64,000 nucleotides of DNA from Cephalopachus bancanus (GCA_027257055.1 JAPVLO010000382.1:62001-126000), one strand, 5' to 3'. Positions 50,878 to 60,724 are shown, numbered from the stretch's first letter. Made by a program: numbers and translations. Notes: generated by a model not told the origin, from the letters alone.

Positions 50878-50990
50878 AAGATTGTAGGAATCCTTTGACC
50901 CAAAGTAGTTACAGCATTGACTTCAGAGAGCTGCTGGGAGAACTGGAGCAGGAAGAAAGTGATGGTGGACTGTTGGCAGCTGCATGCTCT
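50878..50990 (-). pseudogene. SLC2A3/SLC2A14-like pseudogene, partial later exon
   Basis: The reverse strand reads LLQFSQQLSEVNAV, matching the LQLSQQLSGINAV motif of transmembrane helix 7 of GLUT3-like transporters, and then diverges. The exon is broken close to where an old hAT-type element begins (about 50995). The exon between this one and exon 4 is not recognisable in the intervening repeat-filled 1.6 kb and may have been lost with the hAT and Alu insertions. Confidence 0.6.
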
Positions 50991-50994
50991 AAAG

Positions 50995-51360
50995 CAGGGG
51001 TTGCCAAACCCTATACCTGTCTGTGACCTGTTAGAAACTGTTAGAAACCTGTTAGAAACTGAACAAAGTTTCATCTGTATTTACAGCTGCTTCCTATTGC
51101 TCGCATGACCTCCTGAGCTCTGCCTTCTGTCAGATAAGCAGCAACATTAGATTTTCACAGAAGCCCTAACCCTATTGTAAACTGTGCATATGAGGGATCT
51201 AGGCTGTGTGCCCCTTATGAGAATCGAATACCTGATGATCTGAGGTGAAGCTGAGTTGGTGCTGGGTGGCACCGCAAATACGGATGAACGTTAGCAGTGA
51301 GGTTGGACCGCACAGAGACCATAATAAATCAATTGCTTGCAGACATATCAAAACCATAAC
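50995..51360 (+). mobile_element. hAT-type DNA transposon, first part
   Basis: Starts CAGGGGTTGCCAAACC and contains GACCTGTTAGAAAC, CTGTCAGATAAGCAGCAACA and GAATACCTGATGATCTGAGG, hallmarks of an old hAT non-autonomous element I recognise but cannot name with certainty. Interrupted by three Alus and resumes at 52320. Confidence 0.65.
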
Positions 51361-51362
51361 AG

Positions 51363-51660
51363 TGAGCTGGGTGCGGTGGCTCACGCCTGTAATCTCAGCA
51401 CTTTGGAAGGCAGAGGCAAGAGGATTGCCTGAGCCCAGGGGTTTGAGGCCAGCCTGAGCAACTTGGCAAGACTTCATCTCTATAATAAATGAAAAAATTA
51501 GCTGGGCATGGTGGCCCATGCCTGTGATTCCAGCTACTTGGAAGACTGAGGCAGAAGGATTGCCTGAGCCCAGCAGGTTGAGGCTGTGGTGGCTGTGAGC
51601 ATGTCACTACACTCCAACTTGGGAGACAGAATGAGACTCTGACTCAAAAAAAAAAAAAAA
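51363..51660 (+). mobile_element. Alu, sense, first of three
   Basis: Inserted in the hAT element. Confidence 0.9.
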
Positions 51661-51955
51661 ATAGCTGGGCATGGTGGCTCACATCTGTAATCCCAGCACT
51701 TTGGGAGGCTGAGGCGAGAGGATTGCCTGAGCTCAGGGGCTCGAGACCAGCCTGGGCAACTTGGTGAGACATCTCTAAAAAAAAAAAATTAGCCAGGTGT
51801 GGTGGTGCACGCCTATAATTCCAGCTATAGGCGTGCACCACTTGGAAGGCTGAGGTGGAAGGATAGCCTGAGCCCAGCAGGTCAAGGCTGTGGTAGCCGT
51901 GAGTGTACCACTGCACCCCAGCCTGGGTGACAGAGTGAAACTCCAACTTGAAAAA
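51661..51955 (+). mobile_element. Alu, sense, second of three, with hairpin
   Basis: Carries the 16-bp inverted repeat. Confidence 0.9.
51802..51841. repeat. 16-bp perfect inverted repeat (hairpin) inside an Alu
   Basis: GTGGTGCACGCCTATA (51802-51817), eight-base loop, and its exact reverse complement (51826-51841). Normal Alus have no second arm here. Confidence 0.95.
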
Positions 51956-51963
51956 ACAAAACA

Positions 51964-52265
51964 GGCCAGGCGTGTGGTGGCTCAGCCTGTAATCCCAGCA
52001 CTGTGGGAGGCCAAGGTGAGAAGATTGCCTGAGCCCAGGGGTTTGAGACCAGCCTGGGCAGCTGGGCGAGACCTCATCTCTACATAAATAAAAAATTAGC
52101 CAGGTGTGGTAGCACGTGCCTGTAGTTTGTTACTTGAAAGGCTGAGGGGGAAGGATAGCCTAAGCCCAGCAGGTCAAGGCTGCAGTGGCGGTGAGCTTGC
52201 CACTGTACTCCAGCCTGGGCAACAGAGTGAGACTCCAACTCACAAAACAAAAACAAAAACAAACA
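51964..52265 (+). mobile_element. Alu, sense, third of three
   Basis: Tail of ACAAAACAAA units to about 52318. Confidence 0.9.
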
Positions 52266-52319
52266 AATGAAAGAAAACAAAGCAAACCAAAACAAAAATA
52301 AACACCAGCAACAACAAGA

Positions 52320-52562
52320 AAATCCTATCAGTGAGTGGCAAGTGAGTTGATGTAGTTCAACTGTCCAGCTGTGTCTGGTGGCGGGTTTTAAGTCAGAATC
52401 TGACACTTATTTTGGTCTGTGTGTGGCCCACCCATTATTTTACTTACCACTTCCATCTGCGCCTCTTTTTTTAAAATGGCGAGTTGTATAATTATTTCAT
52501 TATGTATTACAATGCAATAATAATATAAATAAAATATTTTACCTATGTGAACACCCAGTGAG
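52320..52562 (+). mobile_element. hAT-type DNA transposon, second part
   Basis: Continues the element after the Alu cluster: AATCCTATCAGTGAGTGGCA picks up where CATATCAAAACCATAACAGTGAG stopped at 51363. Includes GAGTTGTATAATTATTTCAT. Confidence 0.65.
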
Positions 52563-52605
52563 CCATGGAATTGACACTATTTAGGAATGAGAAGTTCTAG
52601 AGTAC

Positions 52606-52846
52606 CTGGGCCACCAGAATCCCGCTGACGACGCCCAGTTGGTTGAAAGTGCCCAAGGCTCCCTACAGGACAGTGGGAGAAACCTCGCCAGTGTACATGG
52701 GCACAAAACCTGTGCAGAGTCTGCAGAAGAGGCCAGCAAGCAAGAGATCCAGGATCAGCATTTCAACCCAGCTAGTTATTATACAGAATCCCATAAGGCA
52801 GCCGCCAGCAACAGCCAAGAGGTTGACGATCAGCATCGAGCTATGC
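52606..52846 (-). pseudogene. SLC2A3/SLC2A14-like pseudogene, exon 4 (in-frame stop)
   Basis: The acceptor GATTCACCTACAG opens a 241-bp exon reading [20 protein letters not shown], then [14 protein letters not shown] and TGEVSPTVL, a TAG stop, and GALGTFNQLGVVSGILVAQ. This is the GLUT3 transmembrane 3-5 region. The stop replaces the arginine codon that normally follows the TAL of SPTALRG. The donor CCCAG|GTACTC is retained. The preserved exon length with a nonsense change indicates an unprocessed gene copy that decayed after duplication. Confidence 0.88.
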
Positions 52847-52928
52847 CTGTAGGTGAATCAAAGACAAAGTGAGGTGAGCAGAGTGAGAAGCTCCAAATCT
52901 CTTCCTTCTCTTCTCCTCTTTTGGTCTT

Positions 52929-53085
52929 TTTTTTTTTTTGAGTTGGAGTCTCACCGATGCCCAGGCTGGAGTGCAGTGGCACGCTCACAGCCACTGCAGC
53001 CTTGACCTGCTGGGCTCAGGTGATCCTTCTGCCTCAGCCTTCCAAGTAGCTGGAACTACAGGCATGAACCACTGCACCCGGCCAT
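52929..53085 (-). mobile_element. Alu, antisense, shortened
   Basis: Right arm joined directly to CATGAACCACTGCACCCGGCC; participates in the 66-bp duplication. Confidence 0.85.
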
Positions 53086-53169
53086 TGTTTTTTTCACTTT
53101 CTACCTTCCAAGTAGCTGGAACTACAGGCATGAACCACTGCACCCGGCCATTGTTTTTTTCACTTTCTA
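53038..53169. repeat. Perfect tandem duplication, 2 x 66 bp
   Basis: 53038-53103 and 53104-53169 are identical. Each unit covers the end of an antisense Alu from CTTCCAAGTAGCTGG to CCGGCC plus 20 bases of flank ending CACTTTCTA. Confidence 0.95.
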
Positions 53170-53189
53170 TTATCAGAACATTTCTAGTT

Positions 53190-53312
53190 GGGAGCCTGGC
53201 ACGGTGGCTCACACTTGTAATTCCAGTCCTTTGGGAGGCCGAGGCAGGAGGATCGCTCAAACCCAGGAGTTTTAAGACCAGCCTTGGCAACACAAAGAGA
53301 TCCAATCACTTA
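53190..53312 (+). mobile_element. Alu monomer, sense
   Basis: Left arm only. Confidence 0.8.
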
Positions 53313-53958
53313 AGAAAAGTTAAGCATTATTAAATAAAATGATTGTCTTATCGATTTTTAAAAAACTTGACTCCATTTGCATTTCTAGAACATTTAACAG
53401 GCAAACTAAAATGTTTCCTTCATCAGTCATTACTGAAAATATATTCTACCTTCTAAGACATATTATTAAACTAGTGTAGGATTTTCTTTTTCAGGGCAAA
53501 ACATTCAATTCAGCTATTTGGTCTTTATCCACATTTGCCACAGACCAAGAATTACAAAAATGTTTCCTATCGATCCTGTGTAAAGTAGTAAAAACACTTA
53601 TTTGAAATCTTAAAATTTTTTAGAAAAGCAAACAACTTCAGACCTTGTAAATTAAGAAAGTTTCTGGAAAACTCCATAGTTGAGCTGACTAGAGAATAAC
53701 TCTTAACTAGCCTAAGCTGAACTACAAAGGCCACTCCTTCATACGGCTCGTCTCTTGCAGTTCTGGGTGGGAGCTATGCAGGGTAGTAGAACTCCTGGCA
53801 AGAGCCATCATATTCAGAACCAGTTGGACAGAGTTTTCCCGTATTAGAATTGAAGTGTTGTCATTTAAAGGCATCATCACCTCCCTGCCCCAGTTCTCTA
53901 TCCTGGTCCTCAGTGCAGCCAGGAGAGCCCACTTCCTTGCCCAGTTTCTGGTCAATAC

Positions 53959-54114
53959 CTGCCAACGCGGTTGATGAAGAGTCCAACGGAAAAGGAGCCA
54001 GTCATACCACCAAAGGAGAAGATGGCCATGTACAGGGACCAGAGGGAGGTGAGCAGCACATTGGAGGGAGGCTCTTTTGTCTTCCAAAGTGTAATTGAGA
54101 TAGTTCTTTATGAG
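53959..54114 (-). pseudogene. SLC2A3/SLC2A14-like pseudogene, exon 3 (frameshifted)
   Basis: The acceptor TTATTTTGCAG is followed by a reading that begins [13 protein letters not shown], the extracellular loop 1 region of a GLUT3-like transporter. The frame is then lost, and the second half ([21 protein letters not shown], then FINRVGR) continues in another frame, so there is at least one indel. The donor is GGCAG|GTATTG. The exon is 156 bp, a few bases shorter than I expect for the parental exon. It lies in the correct order and orientation between exons 2 and 4. Confidence 0.85.
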
Positions 54115-54429
54115 CTGCAAAATAAGATGGTGGGAGGACAGACTGTTACAACTGGATGAGAACAAAAGACGCGAAAGTCAGGGACTGGAGTAAATGTTCC
54201 TACCTCTGAAAAGGAAAATTCTTTATTTGTCCTGAAAACCCCAGTAGGTGACAGCACTGATGATCATTGTCTACCCCAGCCCTCTAAGAGCCACCTCCAT
54301 TCTTTGTAACTAACCCCTGAGGGATAACAGAGGAAGTGTATCACCATGGGGTGAGATAGGAGAGGAAGACTGCCTACTGCCCAGGGTATAGGGAGCGAAT
54401 GAGTTTTCTCTTGAATAAATGACTCCACT

Positions 54430-54729
<300 letters not shown>

Positions 54730-54809
54730 CTAAGCTCCCCACCAATCTCTCTCCTGCTTCAGGATTAACCAGGCTAGAGATACAAAATTTGTCTTAAATT
54801 CTGAATTAT

Positions 54810-54925
54810 TTTTATTTTTTAGAGGTGGGGTCTCACTATGTTGCCAAGCTGGAGTCGAACTCCTGGGCTCAAGCGACCCTCCCCTCTTAGCTTCCTGAGC
54901 GAATGCAGGCGCAACTGCAACCAAC
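54810..54925 (-). mobile_element. Alu left arm, antisense
   Basis: Diverged single arm. Confidence 0.7.
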
Positions 54926-55004
54926 CTTAAATTCTGAATTCTTAAATTCTTAAATTAAAGGCATAACTTCCCTAGTCTCAATTCTAATTCTGATTGCCTG
55001 GCAC

Positions 55005-55094
55005 CGTCTCAGGAGCATTGATGACTCCAGTGTTGTAGCCAAACTGGAAAGAGCCAATTGTATCATCTGTGATGGAGATCAGAGGTGGGGTGAC
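55005..55094 (-). pseudogene. SLC2A3/SLC2A14-like pseudogene, exon 2
   Basis: Reverse-strand reading after an acceptor CTCCTCCAG gives a peptide starting VTPPLIS and containing [18 protein letters not shown], the N-terminal and first-transmembrane region of GLUT3-type facilitative glucose transporters. It ends at a plausible donor ACG|GTGCCAGG. The 90-bp length fits the known small second exon. No stop is visible in this exon. The exon-intron structure shows the copy arose by DNA duplication, not retroposition. I cannot decide between SLC2A3 and SLC2A14 as parent. Confidence 0.82.
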
Positions 55095-55105
55095 CTGGAG
55101 GAGGG

Positions 55106-55794
55106 GAGGACAGGGAAGAGAGAAGAAACAGTCCTTAAACTTCTGATGGATGATGGTCTCTTATTAACTACGGAGCTGTATTAGGAGAACTTGACTGTGT
55201 TGTGAAAAGGACAAAAATCGAATGACATTTAGGGAATAAACAAGGAACACAAAGGTTATACTAAAGGGCTTATCTGGAGATGAGAATGTGAAGGTAACTT
55301 GGGAAAAGTGGCAAGAAAACTGGGAAGGAAGAAGTTACCAGAAACCGCATTGGTCTGGTTGGAAGCATTAAAAAACCTGTACCAGGTAAAGATAAGCACA
55401 GAATTTTATTGAAGAACTGGGAGGGCAGAGGAGAAGACAGCCTTGGGTAGTATCCCTGAGAACTGATTGTTTTGGAAGCAGTTGGATCCAGTGTAAGCTC
55501 ATCAGCACCAGATTCCACAGTAGCTGGAGTGGTGATGGTGGTGGGTTATGTCTCCGCCCCTGGGCCGCTCTTTGAATCTCTTCTCTCTCAGGCACGTGTT
55601 ACCTACTGGATCTACTCACTGTGTCATGGCCCCACTTGAAAGTCTTCCTGTTTACAGTTCTGTTATTCCCAACCCAAGAAAGGAGAGGGAGAACGCTTGG
55701 CTCCTCCAAATCTAACATATAGGAGACATTTCTTAGTGAGCGGAACCCGTCACCTCTCACCTTGCTGGGAATCATTCCTTCTCAGGCCTCCCTT
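55106..55794. other. Flank of SLC2A-like pseudogene
   Basis: No exon 1 recognised. On the minus strand, a terminal-exon-like stretch ends in TTCTTCAATAAAATTCTGTG (AATAAA at 55405-55410). Confidence 0.35.
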
Positions 55795-55850
55795 CCCTGA
55801 GACACAGCAATGTTGAAATTAAGCCAGTTAATAACCTTACAATGTCCCTC

Positions 55851-56145
55851 ACTTTTTTTTTTTTTTGAGTCAGAGTTTCACTCTGTCGTCCAGGCTGGGA
55901 TGCAGTGGCATGCCCATGGCCACTACAGCCTCTTGCTGGGCTCAAGTGATCCTTCCACATCGGGCTTCCAAGTAGCTAGAACCTTAGGTGCGCACCACTA
56001 TGCCTGGCTAATTTCTTGATTTATTGTAGAGATGAGGTCTCACCAAGTTGTCTAGGCTGATCTCAAACCCCTGGGCTCAGGCAATCCTCTCACCTTTGCC
56101 TCCCAAAGTGCTGGGGTGACAGGGGTGAACCAACACACCTGGCCA
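55851..56145 (-). mobile_element. Alu, antisense, in Tigger1
   Basis: AATGTC.CTCAC / AATGTCTGTCAC at the two ends is the target duplication. Confidence 0.9.
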
Positions 56146-56659
56146 ATGTCTGTCACTTTAAATCAAATGCTAGAAATGATTCAGCTTAGTGAGGGAGGCT
56201 TGTCAAAGGCAGAGCTGGGCCAAAAGCTGTTCTTGCACCAAGCAGCCAAGTTTTAATTGCAAAAGAATAGTTCTCGAAGGAAATTAAAAGTACAGCTCCA
56301 GGGAACACAGAATGATCAGAAAATGCAACAGCCTTACTGATGTGGAGAAAGTCTGAGTGGTCTGGATAGAAGATCAAACCAACTACATTCTTTTAAGCAA
56401 AGTCGAATTCAGAGCAAGGCCCCAACTCTCTTCAATGCTATAAAGGCTGAGATTGGTGAGGAGGCTGCAGAAGAAAAGTTGGAAGCCAGCAGTGGTTGAC
56501 TCATGAGGTTTAAGGAAAAGAGCCTCATCCACTTAGAAACTACAGCAGCTTATCCAGAAGATATAGCTACGATCATTGGTGAAGCTGGCTACACTCAGCA
56601 ACAGATGTTTAGTGTAGACGAAGAGTCTTCTGTTGGAAGAAGACACCACCAAGGACTTT

Positions 56660-56945
56660 CTTTTTTTTTTCTAGTTGGAGTCTCACTCCATCGCCCAGGC
56701 TGGAGTGCAGTGGCACACTCATGGCCACCCCAGTATCAACCCTCTGGGGTCAGGCAATCCTTCCACCTCAGCCTTCCAAGTAGCTGGAACTATAGGGACA
56801 TGCTACCACGCCCGGCTAATTTTTCAATTTATTGTAGAGGTCTTGCCAAGTTGCCTAGGCTGGTTTCAAACCCATGGGCTCAGGCAATCCTCTCACCTCG
56901 GCCTCCCAAAGTGCTGGAATTACAGGTTTGAGCCATCGTGCCTGG
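56660..56945 (-). mobile_element. Alu, antisense, in Tigger1
   Basis: Complete. Confidence 0.9.
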
Positions 56946-56989
56946 CCCAAAGATTAAGAACACAATTTGAGAACAAAGGACAAGGCTTC

Positions 56990-57285
56990 TTCTTTTTTTT
57001 TTTGAGTCAGAGTCTTACTCTATCGCCCAGGCTGGAGTGCAATGGCATACTCATGGCCAATGCAGCCTTGACCTGCTGGGTTCAGGCAATCTTTCTGCCT
57101 CAGCCTTCCAAGTAGCTGGAACTACAGGTGTGTACCACCACACCTGGCTAATTTTTGATTTATTGTAGAGATGAGGTCTTGCTAAGTTGCCCAGGCTGGT
57201 CTCGAACCCGTGGGCTCAGGTAATCCTCTTGCCTCAGCCTCCCAAAGTGCTGGGATTATAGGCACGAGCCGCTGTGCCGGGTCCC
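56990..57285 (-). mobile_element. Alu, antisense, in Tigger1
   Basis: Complete. Confidence 0.9.
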
Positions 57286-57704
57286 ACCTAGGTCTTTCAC
57301 AGAGGGAAGTCAATGCCTCAAAGCTTCAAAGGACAGGCTGACTCTCTTGCTAGGCGCTAATGTGACTGGTTTCAGGAAGTTGAAGCTGGTGCTAATTTAC
57401 CATTGAAAAAACCCTTGAGAATAATGCTAAATCTACTTTGCATGTACTCTATAAATGGGACAGCAAGGCCTGGATGACAGTATATCTTCTAATAGCATGG
57501 CTTGCTGAATGTTTTTTATTTAAAAAATTTTTTTTAACTAACCCAATTTGTCAGAATTACTCAATATTTTAAGCCCATGGTTAAGACCTACTGAGCAGAA
57601 AAAAAATTCCTTTCAAAATATTACTGCTTATTGACAATGCAATGCACCAAGTCACCTAGGAGCTCTGATGGAGATGTGAGAGGCAAGGTGGACTGGTGCC
57701 ACAG

Positions 57705-58640
57705 TGCGGGAGTCCAGCTCCTGCTGGGTTCAGGGTACCCCAAAGGTGGAGATGGCGTCGGCGATTGTGAGGAAGAAGAGAGAAAGAGAGAGAGAGAAAG
57801 AAAGAGACTGGACTTCTCTGAAGGTAAAAGAGAAAGACTGAAAGTCAGAGTTAGACGCCACGGCCGTAGACGCCTGCCCTTCCTTCCCAGATAAAGGCGA
57901 AGAGACTGGACTCCGGTCTAGTGCAGAAGCGATGTGTGTTATTGGGAATTACAATTACGGGTCTTTTATACACAATCAGATGTGGGAGGGGCATCCCCCA
58001 CCCACCGGAAACCTTAATCCATGAAAACTTAATCAATGATTGCCTTTAAACCCTTTTCATATGATAATCTCAAAATCCCATAACAAAGGATAACCTAATC
58101 CGTGACTGACATAAACCTTTTTCATCCTAAGCTGATTGATTTAGGCCAAGTTAAACAATTCTATAGAAGCTTAAGTATTTACTTTACAAATGAAAGTGGC
58201 CCATCCCAGAATGTTTGGAATGTGGCCCAGTCCAAAGTTCACAGTGGGCTACCTGCAAGTAACCCAGCCGCATTCTTTCAACAAAATGGCTGTCTTCAAA
58301 AACTGTATTCTACAATTTACACCTTCAACAAATACTAAGATCATGACTCAGAAGCCTGTGACCAATACTAAGGCTCTTTAATGTGACCCGAGTTTGAATT
58401 TTAAGTTGTGTGAAAGCTAAAACTGCAGTTTGCAGAAGAATGGGAGCAATGAGCTTCTAAAGTTAGCTTGTGTTCATCCCGGTCTCAGAGTTTTTATGTT
58501 TTGAGCTCACAGGAGCTTAATCTGGTTAGTGCTGAGTAGAAAGGGGGAGGAAATGGGGTCAATAGCTCCTAGTGGTCTTGGGGTCAATGGCCCTTCCTGA
58601 TCCCTAACACTCAGTGGGCCTCCATGGCTGGCTCCCAACA
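57705..58640 (-). repeat. ERV 3' LTR, 936 bp
   Basis: Begins TGTTGGGAGCC and ends GGACTCCCGCA on the minus strand. Compared with the 5' LTR it carries an extra block of about 95 bp (57812-57906) and an extra block of about 85 bp around 58060-58140. In place of the AATAAA of the other LTR it reads AATAAC. Point differences of about 4-5 percent are seen in the last 180 bases that both LTRs share. TATA (TATAAAAGACC) is retained near 57959-57970. Confidence 0.85.
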
Positions 58641-58663
58641 TCTCACCTTTTTTTATTTTTTTT
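58641..58663 (-). other. ERV polypurine tract
   Basis: The minus strand reads an A-rich run ending AAAAAAAGGTGAGA immediately before the TG that opens the 3' LTR, as expected for the plus-strand primer site. Confidence 0.55.
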
Positions 58664-59200
58664 GCATGAAACCATGAAACTCCATATTGAGCTGACTCTT
58701 CTTTAGCACTCTGAAGATGATTGGGAGTAAACACAGCAACAAAAGAATCACTGCTCCACAAATGCCCATATTGATGAGTATAGACATTAATGTTTTCTGG
58801 TTAGCAAATGATGCCTGAATTTCTTGATGTAATTTAGTAAGGTCTATACTCAGGTCTGAATGGTTCCAAATTCCAAGTTACTTTGTCCCAAGTATGGACA
58901 TATTTAAACTCAGAGTGACATTAGAGAGCCAATTTCTTTTTTTAAGGTCATAAGTTCCTGCCCTACTGCTAAAACTCCTTCCTCCAAAGCACTAACCTTA
59001 CTTTCCAACTTCTGGTCTATGATTTCCTGAATAGCTATGGCAATAGAAACGTTTTTAGGCAGCCGATTAGCAAACGTAGTTGTATGAACTTCCCTAGATA
59101 ATGCTACAGCTCAAAAGTAGCTATTAAAGCTGTAACTCCTAAAATTAAAAGTAACCAAAAATCTTTTCTGTCTTTCTAAAAGAGCATTAGCCTCATACAA
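58645..59200 (-). pseudogene. ERV env transmembrane-subunit remnant
   Basis: Fragments in shifting frames show a helical ectodomain-like stretch (IAIQEIIDQKLESKVSALEE) and, closer to the LTR, a hydrophobic anchor containing LINMGICGAVILLLLCLLP followed by basic residues and a short tail ending just before the LTR. This is the layout of a retroviral TM protein C terminus. Several stops and frame changes are present. Confidence 0.65.
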
Positions 59201-59381
59201 TATCTGTAAACCATATGCATCATACCAACGAGATGACAATTATACAAGAATCATCAAATAAGATGGCTGCTCAAGAATAACAAAACCTTCATAAAAGGCA
59301 TTAAACAATTAGTTAAAAATATACCCAGTACAAGACACCTTATAAACATTGCTATTATACTCAATTTTAACAACTTAGTAC

Positions 59382-59724
59382 TTATTTCATACTAAAAACA
59401 CGTAAGAGAACTGCAAGCATCCCTAATGTGGTACTGCTGAGTTTGTCCAACAGGCCTAGACAGGCTGACTGGTTGAAGGGCTGCGGGGGCTCTCCACAAA
59501 TGAGGTTGAATGGCTTCTCTGGTACCCATTCATTGGAGTGCCTTCTAGTTGCAGCAAGTGTAGAGCCATTAAAACCCCAGTCACTGATATATAGTCTTTC
59601 ACCAGGTACAGTATAGTCCACCTTAGAGTTATAAGCACAGTCTCTCCATTTCAGGAAGCCAGTATCTCGCTGGATGAGTGACCAGTCCTTTTCCATATCA
59701 TTAAAGGGGCAAGCAGGTACGCTG
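59382..59724 (-). pseudogene. ERV env surface-subunit-like remnant
   Basis: Directly after the SMYD3 insert the minus strand reads SVPACPFNDMEKDWSL and stays open for about 110 codons, with one N-glycosylation sequon in GFNGSTLAAT. Its position before a transmembrane-subunit remnant and the 3' LTR suggests env surface protein. The sequence on the other side of the insert (about 60009-60100, reading FNNWEEKRMQDQKHKI) may be the interrupted upstream part. Assignment to env is by position, not by a recognised motif. Confidence 0.5.
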
Positions 59725-60008
59725 AGAGGTGGTGTCCATTAAACACAATTGAACAGTTAGGGTCACAGCTGTGATTGAGCAAAGACATACTAGGATACAG
59801 GCCAACACCCACTTCCTGCATCTCTGCAGTACAGATGGTGAAAGAGTTACAGATCACCTTGTCCTGGGTTTGGCATCGGATACGGTCACACTTAAAGCAG
59901 TATTGGTCCCTCAGCTGCTTCCGGCGCTCCTCACTGGTCATCAGCATATCCAGGTAGCAGATGGTGAGCTCTTCTCCCACCTTGATGTCTCGGACTACAC
60001 ACAGTAAG
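59725..60008 (-). pseudogene. SMYD3: SMYD3 exon sequence, circularly permuted, captured inside ERV env
   Basis: Reverse-strand translation first gives VRDIKVGEELTICYLDML and continues to RCQTQDK, then runs directly into VICNSFTIC...EVGVGLYP...LLNHSCDPNCSIVFNG. Both parts are SMYD3, a SET/MYND lysine methyltransferase, but in reversed order: in every SET domain the NHSCDPN segment comes before GEELT. The insert begins (minus strand) at CTTACTG and ends at CACCTCT, which are neighbours in the normal mRNA, and it spans 282 bp (94 codons), one complete circle without indels. The internal join falls at AAG|GTG between QDK and VIC, compatible with a back-splice. No introns are present. Flanks are retroviral env-like sequence on both sides. 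It cannot encode an active methyltransferase. Confidence 0.9.
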
Positions 60009-60339
60009 TTTATCTTATGTTTTTGGTCCTGCATTCTTTTCTCCTCCCAGTTGTTAAAGACTTTAAAGGCTGTGTCCAATAGTTATAGTTGAGGGGTTTG
60101 TGGGCCCTTTTATAATTTTTGGAGTTTGCGCCAGTGCTGACTGAGAGATAAAATACATCCAAAAGAGCTTGTCCTTCCAGTCTAGTCTGCTTATTAACAC
60201 CTATTTGTAGTTAGCTAACAGGATTCACTTATATGATTCCTTTACTTCCGTCTGGGAAAGTTGAACTTGAGAGAAATTTATCATAAGAAGACAACAAAGA
60301 TGAATTTTTAACATCCTTTTGTCCGAGCCACCCCCTTGA

Positions 60340-60560
60340 GAAGGGGAGGTGAGAAGTCTGGAGGTTGGGGTTAGGTGCCGTGGCCTTTGGCACCCACCCC
60401 TTCTCCAAAGGTAAAAGAGAAAGACTGGAGGCTGGGGTCAGGTGCCGTGGCCTTTGGCACCTGCCCCTTCTCTGAAGGTAAAAGAGAAAGACTGAAGGTC
60501 AGAGCTAGACGCCACGGCCGTAGACGCCTGCCCTTCCTTCCCAGATAAAGGCGAAGGGAC
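60340..60560 (-). repeat. Internal tandem array, three ~68-bp units, shared with the 3' LTR
   Basis: Three head-to-tail units each carry AAAGAGAAAGACTG (plus strand) and a core that is GGTGCC...GGCACC (stem of six, nine-base loop) in the first two units and an AGACGCC-ACGGCCGT-AGACGCC arrangement in the third. The third unit (60468-60560) is about 96 percent identical to 57812-57906 in the 3' LTR; the 5' LTR lacks it. Confidence 0.75.
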
Positions 60561-60724
60561 TCACAGAACAGATTACAAGAAACAAGAGTAGTAGGGAAGG
60601 CAGGAATTGGAGTTGTAGGAGGAATAGGAGAGGATAAAGGAAGTGAAAACCCTTATTTTGTTTACATTTTTCTCCGGTCTATTCCTTTGATTCAACAGGA
60701 TTCATGCCACCCATCTCAGTCTTT

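Larger units (their letters stand above)
55795..57680 (+). mobile_element. Tigger1 DNA transposon remnant
   Basis: A pogo/Tigger transposase-derived sequence in three pieces (about 55795-55850, 56146-56660, 57290-57680) interrupted by Alus. Recognisable coded segments are TAAYPEDIATIIGEAGYT and, further on, KFPFKILLLIDNA, close to Tigger1 transposase. Many stops. The final GAGCTCTGATGGAGATGT is the transposase coding sequence just before the retroviral LTR flank. Confidence 0.8.

Noticed and set aside
57631..57894. 87-codon plus-strand frame across the LTR edge
   Set aside because: It runs antisense to the LTR through its GA-rich tract; no protein similarity recognised.
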